A stretch of 64,000 nucleotides of DNA from Pandoraea norimbergensis. GTDB lineage: Bacteria > Pseudomonadota > Gammaproteobacteria > Burkholderiales > Burkholderiaceae. The translations under genes and the position numbers were made by a program. The notes beneath the pieces are model-generated. The model had not been told where the DNA came from and ran no database searches. It saw only the letters and a list, made by a program, of their open reading frames with translations. Where the stretch lies: contig NZ_CP013480.3 in assembly GCF_001465545.3 (NCBI RefSeq), positions 4,402,001 to 4,466,000 of the forward strand. Direction: 5' to 3'. Positions 26,201 to 34,321 of this stretch are shown piece after piece (positions within the stretch are counted from its first letter, which is position 1; every line of letters starts with the position of its first letter).

Positions 26201-29200
26201 CGATCGCGTTCAGGTCCGCAGCACTCACCGACAGACCATTGAAGCCCGGCGTCACGCCACCGTTTGTAATTTCGCCGATGTTGAGCACGGCGACCTGCCC
26301 CGCCACACCGCCGGTCGTGGGCTGGAACACCGCCTTGCCGCCGAACGACAGCACGCTCGTCGCGGGCATCGGGTCCGGCGCATACGGAATGTCGAACAGG
26401 AATTGCAGCCCCTTGCCGTCGCGCGGCAGCATGGGCATCAGCCCCCCGAACTGCTGCACCCGGCTCGTCATGAACTCGCTATAGCCCTGCTCGTTGAACT
26501 GAGAGTACTTGCGCACCGCCGTGCCCGGCGTGACCAGCACAGTCGACGGCAACTGACTGCGTGTCGATGTGTTCGCGATGCTCGTGTACCCGGAGACGAG
26601 GTACGTGCCGTTGCCGGCAGCGGTCGCCGTGGCCGGCAGATTCTGTCCCGTACCGCCGATCTCTACGCGATAGGCCCCGGGCAACAGCGCATAGTTCGAC
26701 GGCAGCAAGGTGTAGGTGCCGGGTGGCAGCCCGGGAACCCCGTCGCCGAGGGTGATGCGCTGACCGACGACCGGATCGCCCGCGCCGTTCTCTGCGGCGA
26801 CGGGTGCGTAGGCCGACGTGTAGCCCGGCAGGATGGCGTAGACCTTGTCGCTCGCGCGACTGAGCTTCATGGTCGGGTTAGCGTTGACCAGTGGCGTGTT
26901 GAGCACGTTGACCGACCCGCCACGTCCCGAGACGAATCCCGCGCCAGCGATGGTGCCCCCGCCCGTGAGGTCGAGCACGGCACCGTTGTCGACACGCATC
27001 GTCAATCCTTCGAGCGAGATACCCGATCCGCCCGCACTCAACGTGAGTCCCAGCCCGTAGCCGATGAGCGGGGCCAACGCCGCGCCGTTGTACGCGTAAG
27101 TCACGCCATCCACCGTACCGCCGTAAGGCACGGTCATGCCGTTCATCGACACGGAGGTAAGACTGCCGGGCAAGAACTCGATGTCCTTCGTGTAGACGTT
27201 TCCGCCCTGTAATGCCGCGGGTGTCGCCGCGATCATCAACTTACCGAACGGTGCGCGCAACACGCCCCCCTGACGAACGTTTGGCGCCGACAGGAAAAGC
27301 GTGCCGAAGACTGACAGCGGTGCGTCGGGGATCGTCGCCGTGGTGCGTCCCAACGTCAGCGTGCCCGCGTAGTCAGTCACGCGCTGTTGTCCCGCGACAA
27401 TGCTCGCGACAGCCCCGGTCGTCGGATAAACCTGCGCGGCTTCCAGGTCGAAATCCCAGGATGTGATCAGGCTGGTGCCTTGTTGCACGGCGGGCGTCGG
27501 CAGGAAACGGATATCGCCCTGACTGACGAGCCGCGTCGTACGGAACCCCGGCGACGAAGTATCGACGTTGACGTAGTTCACCGAGTCGTAATAGCCGGTG
27601 CGCGCCGAGAATAGCACCGGGCCTTGCACATCGATCAGGTTGGCGTCGATTTCGAAGGTCGCCGTCGTCGGCCGCCCCGACGCGCCGGGGTTGGTAATCG
27701 AGCCGCTGACCACACCGTCCGGCGGCGCGACAACTTTGCCACTGAGCAGGACATACGGCGCCGACAGACGGACGGTGTTGCTGCTCGCTTTCGTGGCAGG
27801 GTCGTCGCCCGCCACCAACTTCTCGCCCGACGTGTAAGCGTTGGCATTGAGCTTCAGGCTCTTGTCCATTGCGAGCGACACGTCGCCTATGAACATCATG
27901 TAGTCGCCCGAGGTCAGGGAGAGCGAACTGAAGCCGCCCGCCTTGACCATGTCGACACCGACGGTGGCACGGCCCAGCGGCAACGCCGCTACCGGCGAGC
28001 CGGGGCCGCTCAGGCTGGGAGCGGCCACTCGCGACTGGGTGAGCGTCAGCACACTCGGGACGAGTACGCTTTTGGGTATCGCGTTGGACAGATCGGGGTA
28101 GAACGGCGTGAGCATCGAGACCGAAAGATCCCCGCCCGACGCCCCCTGACCACCGGAGAACGCATGGAGATTGCCGTCGAGTTGCAGGCCACCCATCGAA
28201 CTGAGCGCAATGGCACCGCCATTGGAAGTGCGCGACATGCGGCCGCTTGCGCTCACCGGCTGGCCAGCGACGGTGGCCGTATCGACCGTCACATTGGCGC
28301 CATCGGCGTTGAGTTCCGCACCGGGGCGGATGACGACAAACGACGTACCACCGCTCAGACTGATCGTGCCGCCATCGAACACCGTGCCGTAGGTGCGCCC
28401 GGACCCGTCGATGGCCGAATAGCCCACGCCCGAGACGTCGAGCTTCGCGTTCGAACCCAGCCAGAGCGAGGTGCCGCGAACGACGCCGTTCTCGTCGAAA
28501 TTGCGCGAGGCCGAGAAGGCACCGTCGGCGTCGCCAATCAGATTGATCTTGCCTGCCCGTGCGCTGAGTGTGCCGTCGACCATCATCTGACCGAAGGCGT
28601 CGAGCGTAATGTTCTGTCCCGGATCGACCGTCACGGAAGCCCCCGGCGCAACGACGATACTGCCGCCCGCCGGATTGCCTTGGTCATCCTTGCGCAGCGA
28701 TCGCAGCGCGATGCTCGCGCCTGCGCGCTGCGTGAGCGCGTCGGTCTGCGGACTCTCCACAAATACGGGCGGCGTCCAGAGCGTCATCGCTTTGGACGGA
28801 TCGCTGCCCGTCACCGCCTTCAGGCTATCCGCCGTGAATCGGTAGACCGGCATGACAGGCGCGAGCGCGACGCCATTGTCGACACGCACCCCCTGTCCGC
28901 CATTGATATCGAAGTTGGAAAATCCGGCATTGAAGAGCGAATTCCCGCTGCCCGATGTGCCGGCGTTGAACGTCGGGACCGGGGTGACGGCAATCGTCTG
29001 CGTGAGCACCACACCGGCAGGAACGATCGAGCCGACGGTGTAGGTCTTCGGCACGGTGAGCACCGAGCCCGCGGTGAAGACGAACTGATATGGATCGACC
29101 GGAATGCCGTTCGGAAAGACGTTGGAGGGCACCACCGTCCCCTTCGCGATGACGCCGCTTCCGCCCCATCCCGTGAGGACGGTCCCCTTCGGAATCGTAT

Positions 29201-32200
29201 CCCCAGCGAAAAAGTAAGTGTCTTGATTGTTGATATCCCGGGACTTGAGCAGCAGCCCTTTCGGCACAATCCAATCCGCGAGTGTCGCGCCCACCGGCAC
29301 GCCTGACATCGCGATATCGGCCAGCGTCGGCGTGTCGTAGACCATCGTCGTATGTTTTTCGACAAGGTCCATCGGCAGCGGCGTACCCGCCGCAATCGTC
29401 AGTGTCTGCGCGAGTTTCACCGACACGGCAGCCGGTGTCCCCGCCGCAAGCGTGCCACCCGCGATACCGGCGTTGTTGCCAATCAGAATACTGTCCGGCG
29501 TCGACAGTGTCAGTGTGCCGCCCCCGTTCACCCCGTAGGCCGCGACATTGCCATCGAAGGTCAGCGTGCCGACACTTCTCCCGACGCCGCCGCCAGCGTC
29601 TCCCGCAATGAGCGTGACGTTGCCGCCGGCGCCACCTTGGGTTTTGCCGCCCGCCAGAATTGCGCCACCGGAAGACACGTCGATCAAGCTGCCTCGGCCG
29701 ATCGTCAGATCTCCCGTGGAATCGAAGGTCACGCTGCCGCCGTTGAGATAGGCGACCTGCGACGTCGAATTCGGATCGAGCGCGGCATTGACCCAGACGC
29801 CGCGCGTGCTCACGGTGTACCCGGGGGCCAGCGAGAGACTTACCGCGCCCGAGGCAGGCAGCAATGCGATCGGGCCAACGTCCCCAGCCCGGAGGAAAAG
29901 GTTGGAGATATTGACCGTGCCACCCGGCACGGTGACGTTGGCCATCACATCGATGTTTGGCGCGGCCAGCGCGAGACGACCGCCATTGTCGAGTTGGAGA
30001 TCCGAGCGAACGGCAATGGCACCGCGCGTCGCGAGATCGATTTCACCAAAACGCGTCTGGTTCATCAGCGCAGCATCGAGCCACACTGTGTTTTTCCGCG
30101 TGTCTGCGAGAGTGTCGTTGACACCTATGCCGTCGGTGATGCGGCCAATATCGCCGATCACGACATCGGTGGCAAACGCTTCTCTTCGGCCTACGCCCGA
30201 GTATTGGCCCAGCGTCAGCGAACCCGAGCGGGCCACGGCGAACTGGCTGAGCGCATAACCGTCGGTGAGTGCAGCCGGACGTGCCTGCGTCTGTACCGGC
30301 CCGGTGTAGACGTTGGCGATCACATCGCCTTCGAGCACGGCGGTCGGTGCCGAGATCGTCAGGCGCCCTGCATCGCGACCTACGGTATAGCCGTTTTGCA
30401 GCACGCGCGTGGGTGCGATGAGCGGATTCGCGTAGGACTCCGTCGTAGTCTTTCCCCAGCGTGGGTGCTCCACCTCGAAGCCGGTGTACACGCCGGTGTA
30501 GAGCACGTTCGACGGGGCGGTGTTGACGTTGTACACCTGACCGTCCGCCCCCTTGAGCCACGATTGGTTCAGATAGCCGGTCTGCACGTTGAGCGAGCCG
30601 CCCGACAGGTTGATGGACGCGCCCTTTTGCGTCACCACCTCATTGCCGCCGATCGTCACCGTGCCGCCCTGCGCCGCCCATTCACCAATGCCATGCGTTT
30701 GATTCGCCAAGTAGCCGCCCACTTCCAGCAGCCCGCCCGGCGTGTACCAACGCTCGTTCGCGTAGCCCCCTAGTGCCGCCGGAACGTAGACCAAACGGCG
30801 GCGATCGACATAGACGTTCGCATTGTTCAGTGCCGCGTTATCGCGGTTGCCGGGCGCGTCTCGCTGTTCGTTGCCCTGCACGTTGATCTTGACGTTGTTG
30901 CTGTCCATCGACAGCGATACGCCGAGCGCGCCAGACACATCGAGTCGCGCACCGCTCGTTACAAAGCTGCGCCCCGTGGCACTTACGGCGAGTTGGCCGC
31001 CGGTGGCAAGCGTGAGCGAGTTGCCCTGAAATTCGACATTGCCACCGCTCACGATTTCGACGCGCGATTGATCTCGACGATCCGAGAGTCTCGATAGGTT
31101 GTCGAACAGTCCGGCCGTCATGCTCGCGCGCAGTACATCCTGCGTGGCGGAATCCTGAATAAGGGCCGCGCGTTGGCTGTCCAACGCCGTTGCACCGTTG
31201 TCGCTGACAAGCACCGACGTGAGCGCCCCGCTGCCCAGCGTCACCTTGCCCAGCGTGTCGCTCGCCGAGTTCAGCAAGTGGATCGTGCCGCGCGTGTTGA
31301 CGGTCGTGGTCGACACCGCCGTGCCCAGTTGCTGAACGTCGCGGCCCGCCATCGTCACGTCGCCTTCCGGCACCATCAGCAAGCCCGTATTAACCACCTT
31401 GCCTGCCGTGCTCTGCGCGACGAACTGCGGTGATATCTCGTTGCCACGCGTGGTCGACGGCGTGTTCGCGTCCGTGCCCACGCCCTTGCGAATCACGAAG
31501 CTGTCACCGGCGGCCAGCGCCACTTGCCCTTGCGGCGTGACGATCGTCCCGGCGTTGCTGACCTGATTGCCGAGCAACAATACATAGCCGCCGCCTTGCG
31601 TCACGGACGTGGGCGTGCGTGTCGTGATGTTTGCGCCCGCCTGGACTTCGACCTTGCCCAACGCATCGGTGAATGTCGGCGTCGTGCCGTTCGCCCCATA
31701 GATCCCGCCAGTCTGGAACTGCGCGTCGCTCATTCGTGCCGCCGCGACCACCAGATTGCGCGTATCGACCTGACTGGTACCGCCGAAGATCACCCCGTTG
31801 CGGTTCAGGATCAGCACGGTGCCATCGCCGTGAAGCTGCCCTTGAATCTGACTCGGGCGTGCGCTCGGATCGTTGATGCGGTTGAGCACCGCCCAGTCGC
31901 TTTGCTGCGCGAAGTTCACCGATGTATTGCGACCGACGTTGAACGTCTCCCAGTTCAGGATCGCTTTGTTGGCGGTCTGCTGGATGTTGACGTTGGTCTT
32001 GCCATTCGCTGTGGTTTGCGTGGGCGCTTGGGCATTGATCCAGCCTTTGGTCAGGCTGTTCGTGTCGACCTTCAGGCCGCCTTCGGTCAGGCCGTCGGGG
32101 ATCGTGGTGACGCTGTTGGCTGCCGCCGTGCGCGCATTGGCCTGCGCGGCCTGCATCGCCGCAATGTTCTGCGCCGCCGAGGCGAGATTTGCGATCGAGC

Positions 32201-32495
32201 GTTGAAGTTGTGCGTTCGCTTGCTGCTGCTGTGCCGACGGGTCCATGAGCGACGACACCGGCACGCCGTTGGGCAAGCGCCCCGTCTGCGACGCAGTGGC
32301 CTGTGCGGCACCGCGTGAGGCAAACCATGCATTACTGAACGCTTGCTGGGCGTGTGCCGCCCCCATCGTGGTGAGCAACAGCGTGATCGCATGTGCGACG
32401 GGGGCCGCCCTGCGCGAACGGCGCACACGTTCTTTGCCGATTCTGCGACCGCTGCTTCCCATTGCCGTTGCCCCTTGGCGTTCACGCGTGCTCAT
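20232..32495 (-). CDS. Giant filamentous-haemagglutinin-like exoprotein (TpsA/PdtA type)
   Basis: 4087 aa, GAGGA seven bases before the ATG. An extended, Arg-rich signal peptide ends near AHAQ (residue 50). The two-partner-secretion domain spans about residues 128-260, with ILNWETFNVGRNTSVNF, QLHGDGTVLILNRNG (NRNG at 231-234) and VIFGGTSQVDTRNLVVAAARMSD. The rest is a long run of beta-helix repeats rich in Gly, Ser, Thr, Asn and Val. The last 600 residues lose the repeat pattern (SRFARLYFDPVNQLASG, FVRQVYFKELLLGGREYND) and look like the C-terminal DUF3739-type domain of haemagglutinin-family proteins linked to Vre signalling. It should be exported by Sec and then by a TpsB partner, which is absent from the window. 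Size and position downstream of an ECF/FecR/VreA-like set resemble Pseudomonas PdtA. A surface adhesin or secreted fibre is the likely role. Confidence 0.9.
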   Translation of the reverse strand: MSTRERQGATAMGSSGRRIGKERVRRSRRAAPVAHAITLLLTTMGAAHAQQAFSNAWFASRGAAQATASQTGRLPNGVPVSSLMDPSAQQQQANAQLQRSIANLASAAQNIAAMQAAQANARTAAANSVTTIPDGLTEGGLKVDTNSLTKGWINAQAPTQTTANGKTNVNIQQTANKAILNWETFNVGRNTSVNFAQQSDWAVLNRINDPSARPSQIQGQLHGDGTVLILNRNGVIFGGTSQVDTRNLVVAAARMSDAQFQTGGIYGANGTTPTFTDALGKVEVQAGANITTRTPTSVTQGGGYVLLLGNQVSNAGTIVTPQGQVALAAGDSFVIRKGVGTDANTPSTTRGNEISPQFVAQSTAGKVVNTGLLMVPEGDVTMAGRDVQQLGTAVSTTTVNTRGTIHLLNSASDTLGKVTLGSGALTSVLVSDNGATALDSQRAALIQDSATQDVLRASMTAGLFDNLSRLSDRRDQSRVEIVSGGNVEFQGNSLTLATGGQLAVSATGRSFVTSGARLDVSGALGVSLSMDSNNVKINVQGNEQRDAPGNRDNAALNNANVYVDRRRLVYVPAALGGYANERWYTPGGLLEVGGYLANQTHGIGEWAAQGGTVTIGGNEVVTQKGASINLSGGSLNVQTGYLNQSWLKGADGQVYNVNTAPSNVLYTGVYTGFEVEHPRWGKTTTESYANPLIAPTRVLQNGYTVGRDAGRLTISAPTAVLEGDVIANVYTGPVQTQARPAALTDGYALSQFAVARSGSLTLGQYSGVGRREAFATDVVIGDIGRITDGIGVNDTLADTRKNTVWLDAALMNQTRFGEIDLATRGAIAVRSDLQLDNGGRLALAAPNIDVMANVTVPGGTVNISNLFLRAGDVGPIALLPASGAVSLSLAPGYTVSTRGVWVNAALDPNSTSQVAYLNGGSVTFDSTGDLTIGRGSLIDVSSGGAILAGGKTQGGAGGNVTLIAGDAGGGVGRSVGTLTFDGNVAAYGVNGGGTLTLSTPDSILIGNNAGIAGGTLAAGTPAAVSVKLAQTLTIAAGTPLPMDLVEKHTTMVYDTPTLADIAMSGVPVGATLADWIVPKGLLLKSRDINNQDTYFFAGDTIPKGTVLTGWGGSGVIAKGTVVPSNVFPNGIPVDPYQFVFTAGSVLTVPKTYTVGSIVPAGVVLTQTIAVTPVPTFNAGTSGSGNSLFNAGFSNFDINGGQGVRVDNGVALAPVMPVYRFTADSLKAVTGSDPSKAMTLWTPPVFVESPQTDALTQRAGASIALRSLRKDDQGNPAGGSIVVAPGASVTVDPGQNITLDAFGQMMVDGTLSARAGKINLIGDADGAFSASRNFDENGVVRGTSLWLGSNAKLDVSGVGYSAIDGSGRTYGTVFDGGTISLSGGTSFVVIRPGAELNADGANVTVDTATVAGQPVSASGRMSRTSNGGAIALSSMGGLQLDGNLHAFSGGQGASGGDLSVSMLTPFYPDLSNAIPKSVLVPSVLTLTQSRVAAPSLSGPGSPVAALPLGRATVGVDMVKAGGFSSLSLTSGDYMMFIGDVSLAMDKSLKLNANAYTSGEKLVAGDDPATKASSNTVRLSAPYVLLSGKVVAPPDGVVSGSITNPGASGRPTTATFEIDANLIDVQGPVLFSARTGYYDSVNYVNVDTSSPGFRTTRLVSQGDIRFLPTPAVQQGTSLITSWDFDLEAAQVYPTTGAVASIVAGQQRVTDYAGTLTLGRTTATIPDAPLSVFGTLFLSAPNVRQGGVLRAPFGKLMIAATPAALQGGNVYTKDIEFLPGSLTSVSMNGMTVPYGGTVDGVTYAYNGAALAPLIGYGLGLTLSAGGSGISLEGLTMRVDNGAVLDLTGGGTIAGAGFVSGRGGSVNVLNTPLVNANPTMKLSRASDKVYAILPGYTSAYAPVAAENGAGDPVVGQRITLGDGVPGLPPGTYTLLPSNYALLPGAYRVEIGGTGQNLPATATAAGNGTYLVSGYTSIANTSTRSQLPSTVLVTPGTAVRKYSQFNEQGYSEFMTSRVQQFGGLMPMLPRDGKGLQFLFDIPYAPDPMPATSVLSFGGKAVFQPTTGGVAGQVAVLNIGEITNGGVTPGFNGLSVSAADLNAIGAPRLNINGSAGPLNGVFYFQPSSGAADLYVRDGVTLSAGEIYLVGNNLNIGNGVTLSTVGRGPATFDTASTGMKYSSGTSTVLGLSNGDIQFLGSTASNGSINIGAGSGLYAEGTLALATNGASNIDNSAHFGARNIALAVGTLNVGDATQIAAAGDPAGVRFNQSVLNTLLQGDPAHGAPALQRLTLSTANSLNLFGNNGLDTRGTGVDLVLNSAAIYGIGASTDQAIVAADRITWNGIPGASAPAVAAGGPGMGNGSLRFVAREIDLGQVVTLDTSNVNRTIYGFGNVDFAASERIVSAGRGALYVYQAPGSQPGSVLGQSGTGGNLTLTTPVLTGAAKSIMNYTAGGTLSVAAPAGATPGAATSSVAGAEIDLSGNNVNIGSTVRLPSGKFVVNAANDIVLDGNSRIDLRGQPTMIQTATAYGFGGTASFNSAQGDVRQMTGSVVDVSAQQANAGAISIDASKGTVSLVGKMLASANDGYTSGAFGASAGTFSDFAGLNALLTQGGFFNARSFDQKQGDLVVGDGVKAHNIGIAADRGTLTVNGTIDASGAAPGTIRLSGGNGLTLGSSAVLDAHGTSLQVDSYGAPIEAKNRGHVELTAAGGTLTLAPGATIDVSTPGGKHYGDVILNAMRTAETAGDVAISAAGPLTIRGADSLALNGVWTYMLPSGSVVTQSALDGYDAASTTFMNLALGNTALGARTAGLAAYGNTYHLRPGVQIASLGDLATSGDIDLAKYRYGAGADRDPNSATYGAGEPMALILRAAGNLKIGGSISDGFTATRAGSPVFSTITPSTFSTDTAHFVKQGVILWRMIAGNQMVVSNPAGWVVPTLNTGVALPLPFRPMSANGTTYASGTVIPFGTTLTRLYVPVGSETPSAASLSLQTDPGSPAAAATSARASLLAPGTRSASLRLVAGADLAGADQRALQSVTALGGAGNLTLNDSVYDPSQTGTFFSVLRTGTGNLDLLAGGSFNEATPYGVYTAGTQSAPILSADGRNAYNLPGAGTGNLLQAWFPEHGGDVLLTAQQDVRGNIQLTNNPLRYVNSNLVGNWLNRQGGGGVTTDPAAWSINFGSLAKTDPNANGLQLIGFQGIGTLGGGNLTVIAGRDAGVASAAPGGLTSSGLDLAVASTGRVLADGTLVQTGGGDITLKVGGRLNDADPVAVSTFRRDYFGSLTALRGDTSVEAGAVGAIVTQSGGVSWTTYDPRAFDPNAIKLTSRAPGPTLVTGDGSASVVSRGDLVLAGASDPGMAVFTDVGGGYFTTSGTGASASVTKGGFTKYTLWTPSTGIRLLSAGGDVAPLSGGGGGELQNSTGFYPGSLSAAALNGDVRFSEGQTIELMPSPIGQLQVLAAGSIYGGGSSIAMSGADMASVATPGHPLFSTMRGFNPNTRTNASVNAAMRLNDNSPLAFGEDYPSGSLHAQDATPARIYAGIDIDDLQIGLSNSVFRVGSSGFTPSHAQWFVAAKPFEVIAGRDIVGTGTLPSTFLNQSASDVSMMKAGRDIIYQSASIVGPGLLQIQAGRNVYQGFYGQLQSIGDVTHPSNTNGGAGISVLAGVGANGPDYSRFARLYFDPVNQLASGSPLADSGKVVHAYGDELLAWLKSRFGYDGKASDALAYFLALPQTQQGVFVRQVYFKELLLGGREYNDTSSPRYGSYLRGREAIATLFPTSDAQGNAVNYNGAITLFSSVTGSTTVNGKPVPVTTDATVRTNFGGDIQMLNPGGRTLVGVEGVTPGAVAGVVTQGDGDIQFYSRDSILLGLSRVLTTFGGSIQAWSAQGDINAGRGAKTTVLYTPPKRVYDDSGNVTLSPSVPSSGAGIATLAPLPEVPPGDVDLVAPLGTIDAGEAGVRVSGNVNFAALAVVNAANVQVQGKSTGLPIVAAVNVGALTNASATAAQAASAAQDAMARERVAQRQNTPSIFSVRMLSTGGGATDGTGGSDTPAGSRVQGTLGYDRSSLLQLVGSGSHLDPRQLARLTDEERRALNTH

Positions 32496-32521
32496 GCCCG
32501 AATCCTCGCTGATAGTTAAGC

Positions 32522-32563
32522 GTTTCCGGCAAATTCGCCATCGGCGACCCCGTTGCCGGAAAC
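32522..32563. promoter_or_regulatory. Nested hairpin in the leader of the exoprotein gene
   Basis: A perfect 11-bp inverted repeat (GTTTCCGGCAA at 32522-32532 and TTGCCGGAAAC at 32553-32563) encloses a smaller perfect 5-bp hairpin (TCGCC-ATC-GGCGA, 32535-32547). It lies 27 bases upstream of the exoprotein ATG and 106 bases after the fecR-like stop. It may be an operator, a 5' UTR structure, or an mRNA processing site separating fecR from the exoprotein message. No T-tract is present. Confidence 0.6.
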
Positions 32564-32668
32564 GTGCACATCGCCGCTTTTGGCGTTGTGTTGGCTTCCC
32601 GAGTCGCTAAGACGAATGGGCAGTGCGGAAACCCTCAACTATTTCCCGATCTTCGACACGCAAGATCG

Positions 32669-33691
32669 TCAGCTCAGAATCAACAGTCCTCCCGGCAAGG
32701 ACCTGGCATTCAGATCGAACGTGCTCTCCAGTTGTGCCAACGCTGCGTCGAGCGAGGCGATACGAAAGCGCCCCGTCACACGTTGGTTCCGGGCCGCCTC
32801 GTTGACCAGCACGACCCGCCCCGAGCGATAGCGATTGATCTCTGCAACAACATCGACAAGACGAATCTGGTCAAACACCAGTTCGCCACGACGCCATGCC
32901 GCCACGGCCAGCGCATTGACATTGCCGACGTCGCTCAGCACATGGTCGTTGTAGGCGACCTGCTGATGCGCCTGCAAGGATCGTTTGCCGGCGGGATGCG
33001 AAACCTGAACCGTGCCGTCGATGCATGTGACACAGGCCTTGCCATCGAGATAGCGGACTTCGAAGCGTCCGTCCTGCGCACGGGCGCTACCTACGCCAGC
33101 CGATACCGTGAACGGCTCGGCCGAGCCCCCCAGATCGACGGCGGCCTCGCCAGAGAGCAACGTCACGCTCACGGTCCTGCCGTTTTGAATACCTTGGCGG
33201 ATGCTGGTCTGCGTGTTGAGCGTGACCACAGTCTGCGACGCCAGCGTCAGCGTGCGCTGCTCGCCCACGGCCGTGCGCTCGTCGGCGCCCAACGAGTCCG
33301 GCATCACGCGGCGCAGCACATCCGGATAGAAACCGGCGACGGCCGCCGCCGCGCCTACCGTCAGCGCACCGCCGATGAACGCGCGACGGCCTGCCGAGCG
33401 CTGTCGCACGGCAGGACGTGGCGTTTCGGGCGTTGCCGGCACCGCTACGGCGCCTGGCATCGCGTTCGGATGCCGCTCGACGTACATGCCGCTTGCCGTG
33501 CGCAGTGTCGCCCAGCGGTGCTTCACCTCGTTGAAAGCGAGCTTGTGATCGGCGCTCGCGTCGAGCCAGCGCCGGAAGGCTTGCGCGTCGACTTCGGTCA
33601 CATCGCCGGAATCCAACAGCCGCAGCCAGACGCGCGCCTGCCGTTGCAGGTCGTCCGAGAGAGGGGCCGGAGAAGTGTCGCGTGTATTCAT
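32669..33691 (-). CDS. FecR/VreR-type anti-sigma factor
   Basis: 340 aa. The N-terminal cytoplasmic DUF4880-type domain has RQARVWLRLLDSGD and FRRWLDASADHKLAFNEVKHRW. A single membrane segment at about 104-122 (AFIGGALTVGAAAAVAGFY) is preceded directly by RR at 102-103. The periplasmic FecR domain follows (LASQTVVTLNTQTSI, GEAAVDLGG, VAAWRRGELVF). The C-terminus resembles an STN fold (RFRIASLDAALAQLESTF), as in other FecR proteins. It should hold the ECF sigma factor inactive until signalled from the periplasm. It follows the sigma gene by 117 bases. Confidence 0.92.
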   Translation of the reverse strand: MNTRDTSPAPLSDDLQRQARVWLRLLDSGDVTEVDAQAFRRWLDASADHKLAFNEVKHRWATLRTASGMYVERHPNAMPGAVAVPATPETPRPAVRQRSAGRRAFIGGALTVGAAAAVAGFYPDVLRRVMPDSLGADERTAVGEQRTLTLASQTVVTLNTQTSIRQGIQNGRTVSVTLLSGEAAVDLGGSAEPFTVSAGVGSARAQDGRFEVRYLDGKACVTCIDGTVQVSHPAGKRSLQAHQQVAYNDHVLSDVGNVNALAVAAWRRGELVFDQIRLVDVVAEINRYRSGRVVLVNEAARNQRVTGRFRIASLDAALAQLESTFDLNARSLPGGLLILS

Positions 33692-33808
33692 TGCATCAAC
33701 ATGGGTGCCCTGCCGGAGGCGGGCAATCTAGCGGTATCGATAACGCGGAACCGCGCTTCGTCGGATGCCGCCAGTGTATGGACGAACGGCATCGCACAAA
33801 TCCCTCAA

Positions 33809-34321
33809 CTATTTTTTAGCTTTCAGTTTTTCATCCAGAAAATCGTGCGCGCGACGCAGCTCGTTCTCGACGACGCGTAGCGACACCCCCAGACGCTCGG
33901 CCACCGCCTTCTGCGGCAGCCCTTCCCATCGAACCAGCAGCAACACCTGACGGCGCCGTTCGGGCAGCCGCTCCATCAACTGCATGAGGGCATCGAGTTC
34001 CGAGCGGTCTTCCGCAACGCGCGCCGGGCCGGGCGCCGTATCCGACAGGTGCATCAACGCATCGACCTCGTCGAACGAGAGCGAGCGGCTTTGCTTGCGC
34101 TGCGCGTCGAGCGCGATATTCACGGCGACGCGAACCAGATAGCTGCCCGGGCTCTGCACGGTCTCACCCGCCGTCGGCTCTTGCGTTTGGAGCTTGACCC
34201 AGGCGTCGTGCAAGGCGTCGCCCGCCAGATCGCTGTTGCCCAGCAGGCGCGTGAGGCGCCGCTTCAGATTGTGATAGTGGCGGGTCAGGTATTCGGGCAG
34301 CGGTCCGACGTTCTCCGTCAT
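33809..34321 (-). CDS. ECF sigma factor, FecI/VreI-like
   Basis: 170 aa. Region 2 is HYHNLKRRLTRLLGNSDLAGDALHDAWVKLQ. Region 4 is RLPERRRQVLLLVRWEGLPQKAVAERLGVSLRVVENELRRA. The open frame runs further upstream, but the family start is the ATG at 34321, which overlaps the stop of the VreA-like gene as ATGA and has GAGGGG upstream. Translation is therefore coupled to the sensor. It is expected to direct RNA polymerase to the exoprotein promoter and perhaps to its own operon. Confidence 0.93.
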   Translation of the reverse strand: MTENVGPLPEYLTRHYHNLKRRLTRLLGNSDLAGDALHDAWVKLQTQEPTAGETVQSPGSYLVRVAVNIALDAQRKQSRSLSFDEVDALMHLSDTAPGPARVAEDRSELDALMQLMERLPERRRQVLLLVRWEGLPQKAVAERLGVSLRVVENELRRAHDFLDEKLKAKK

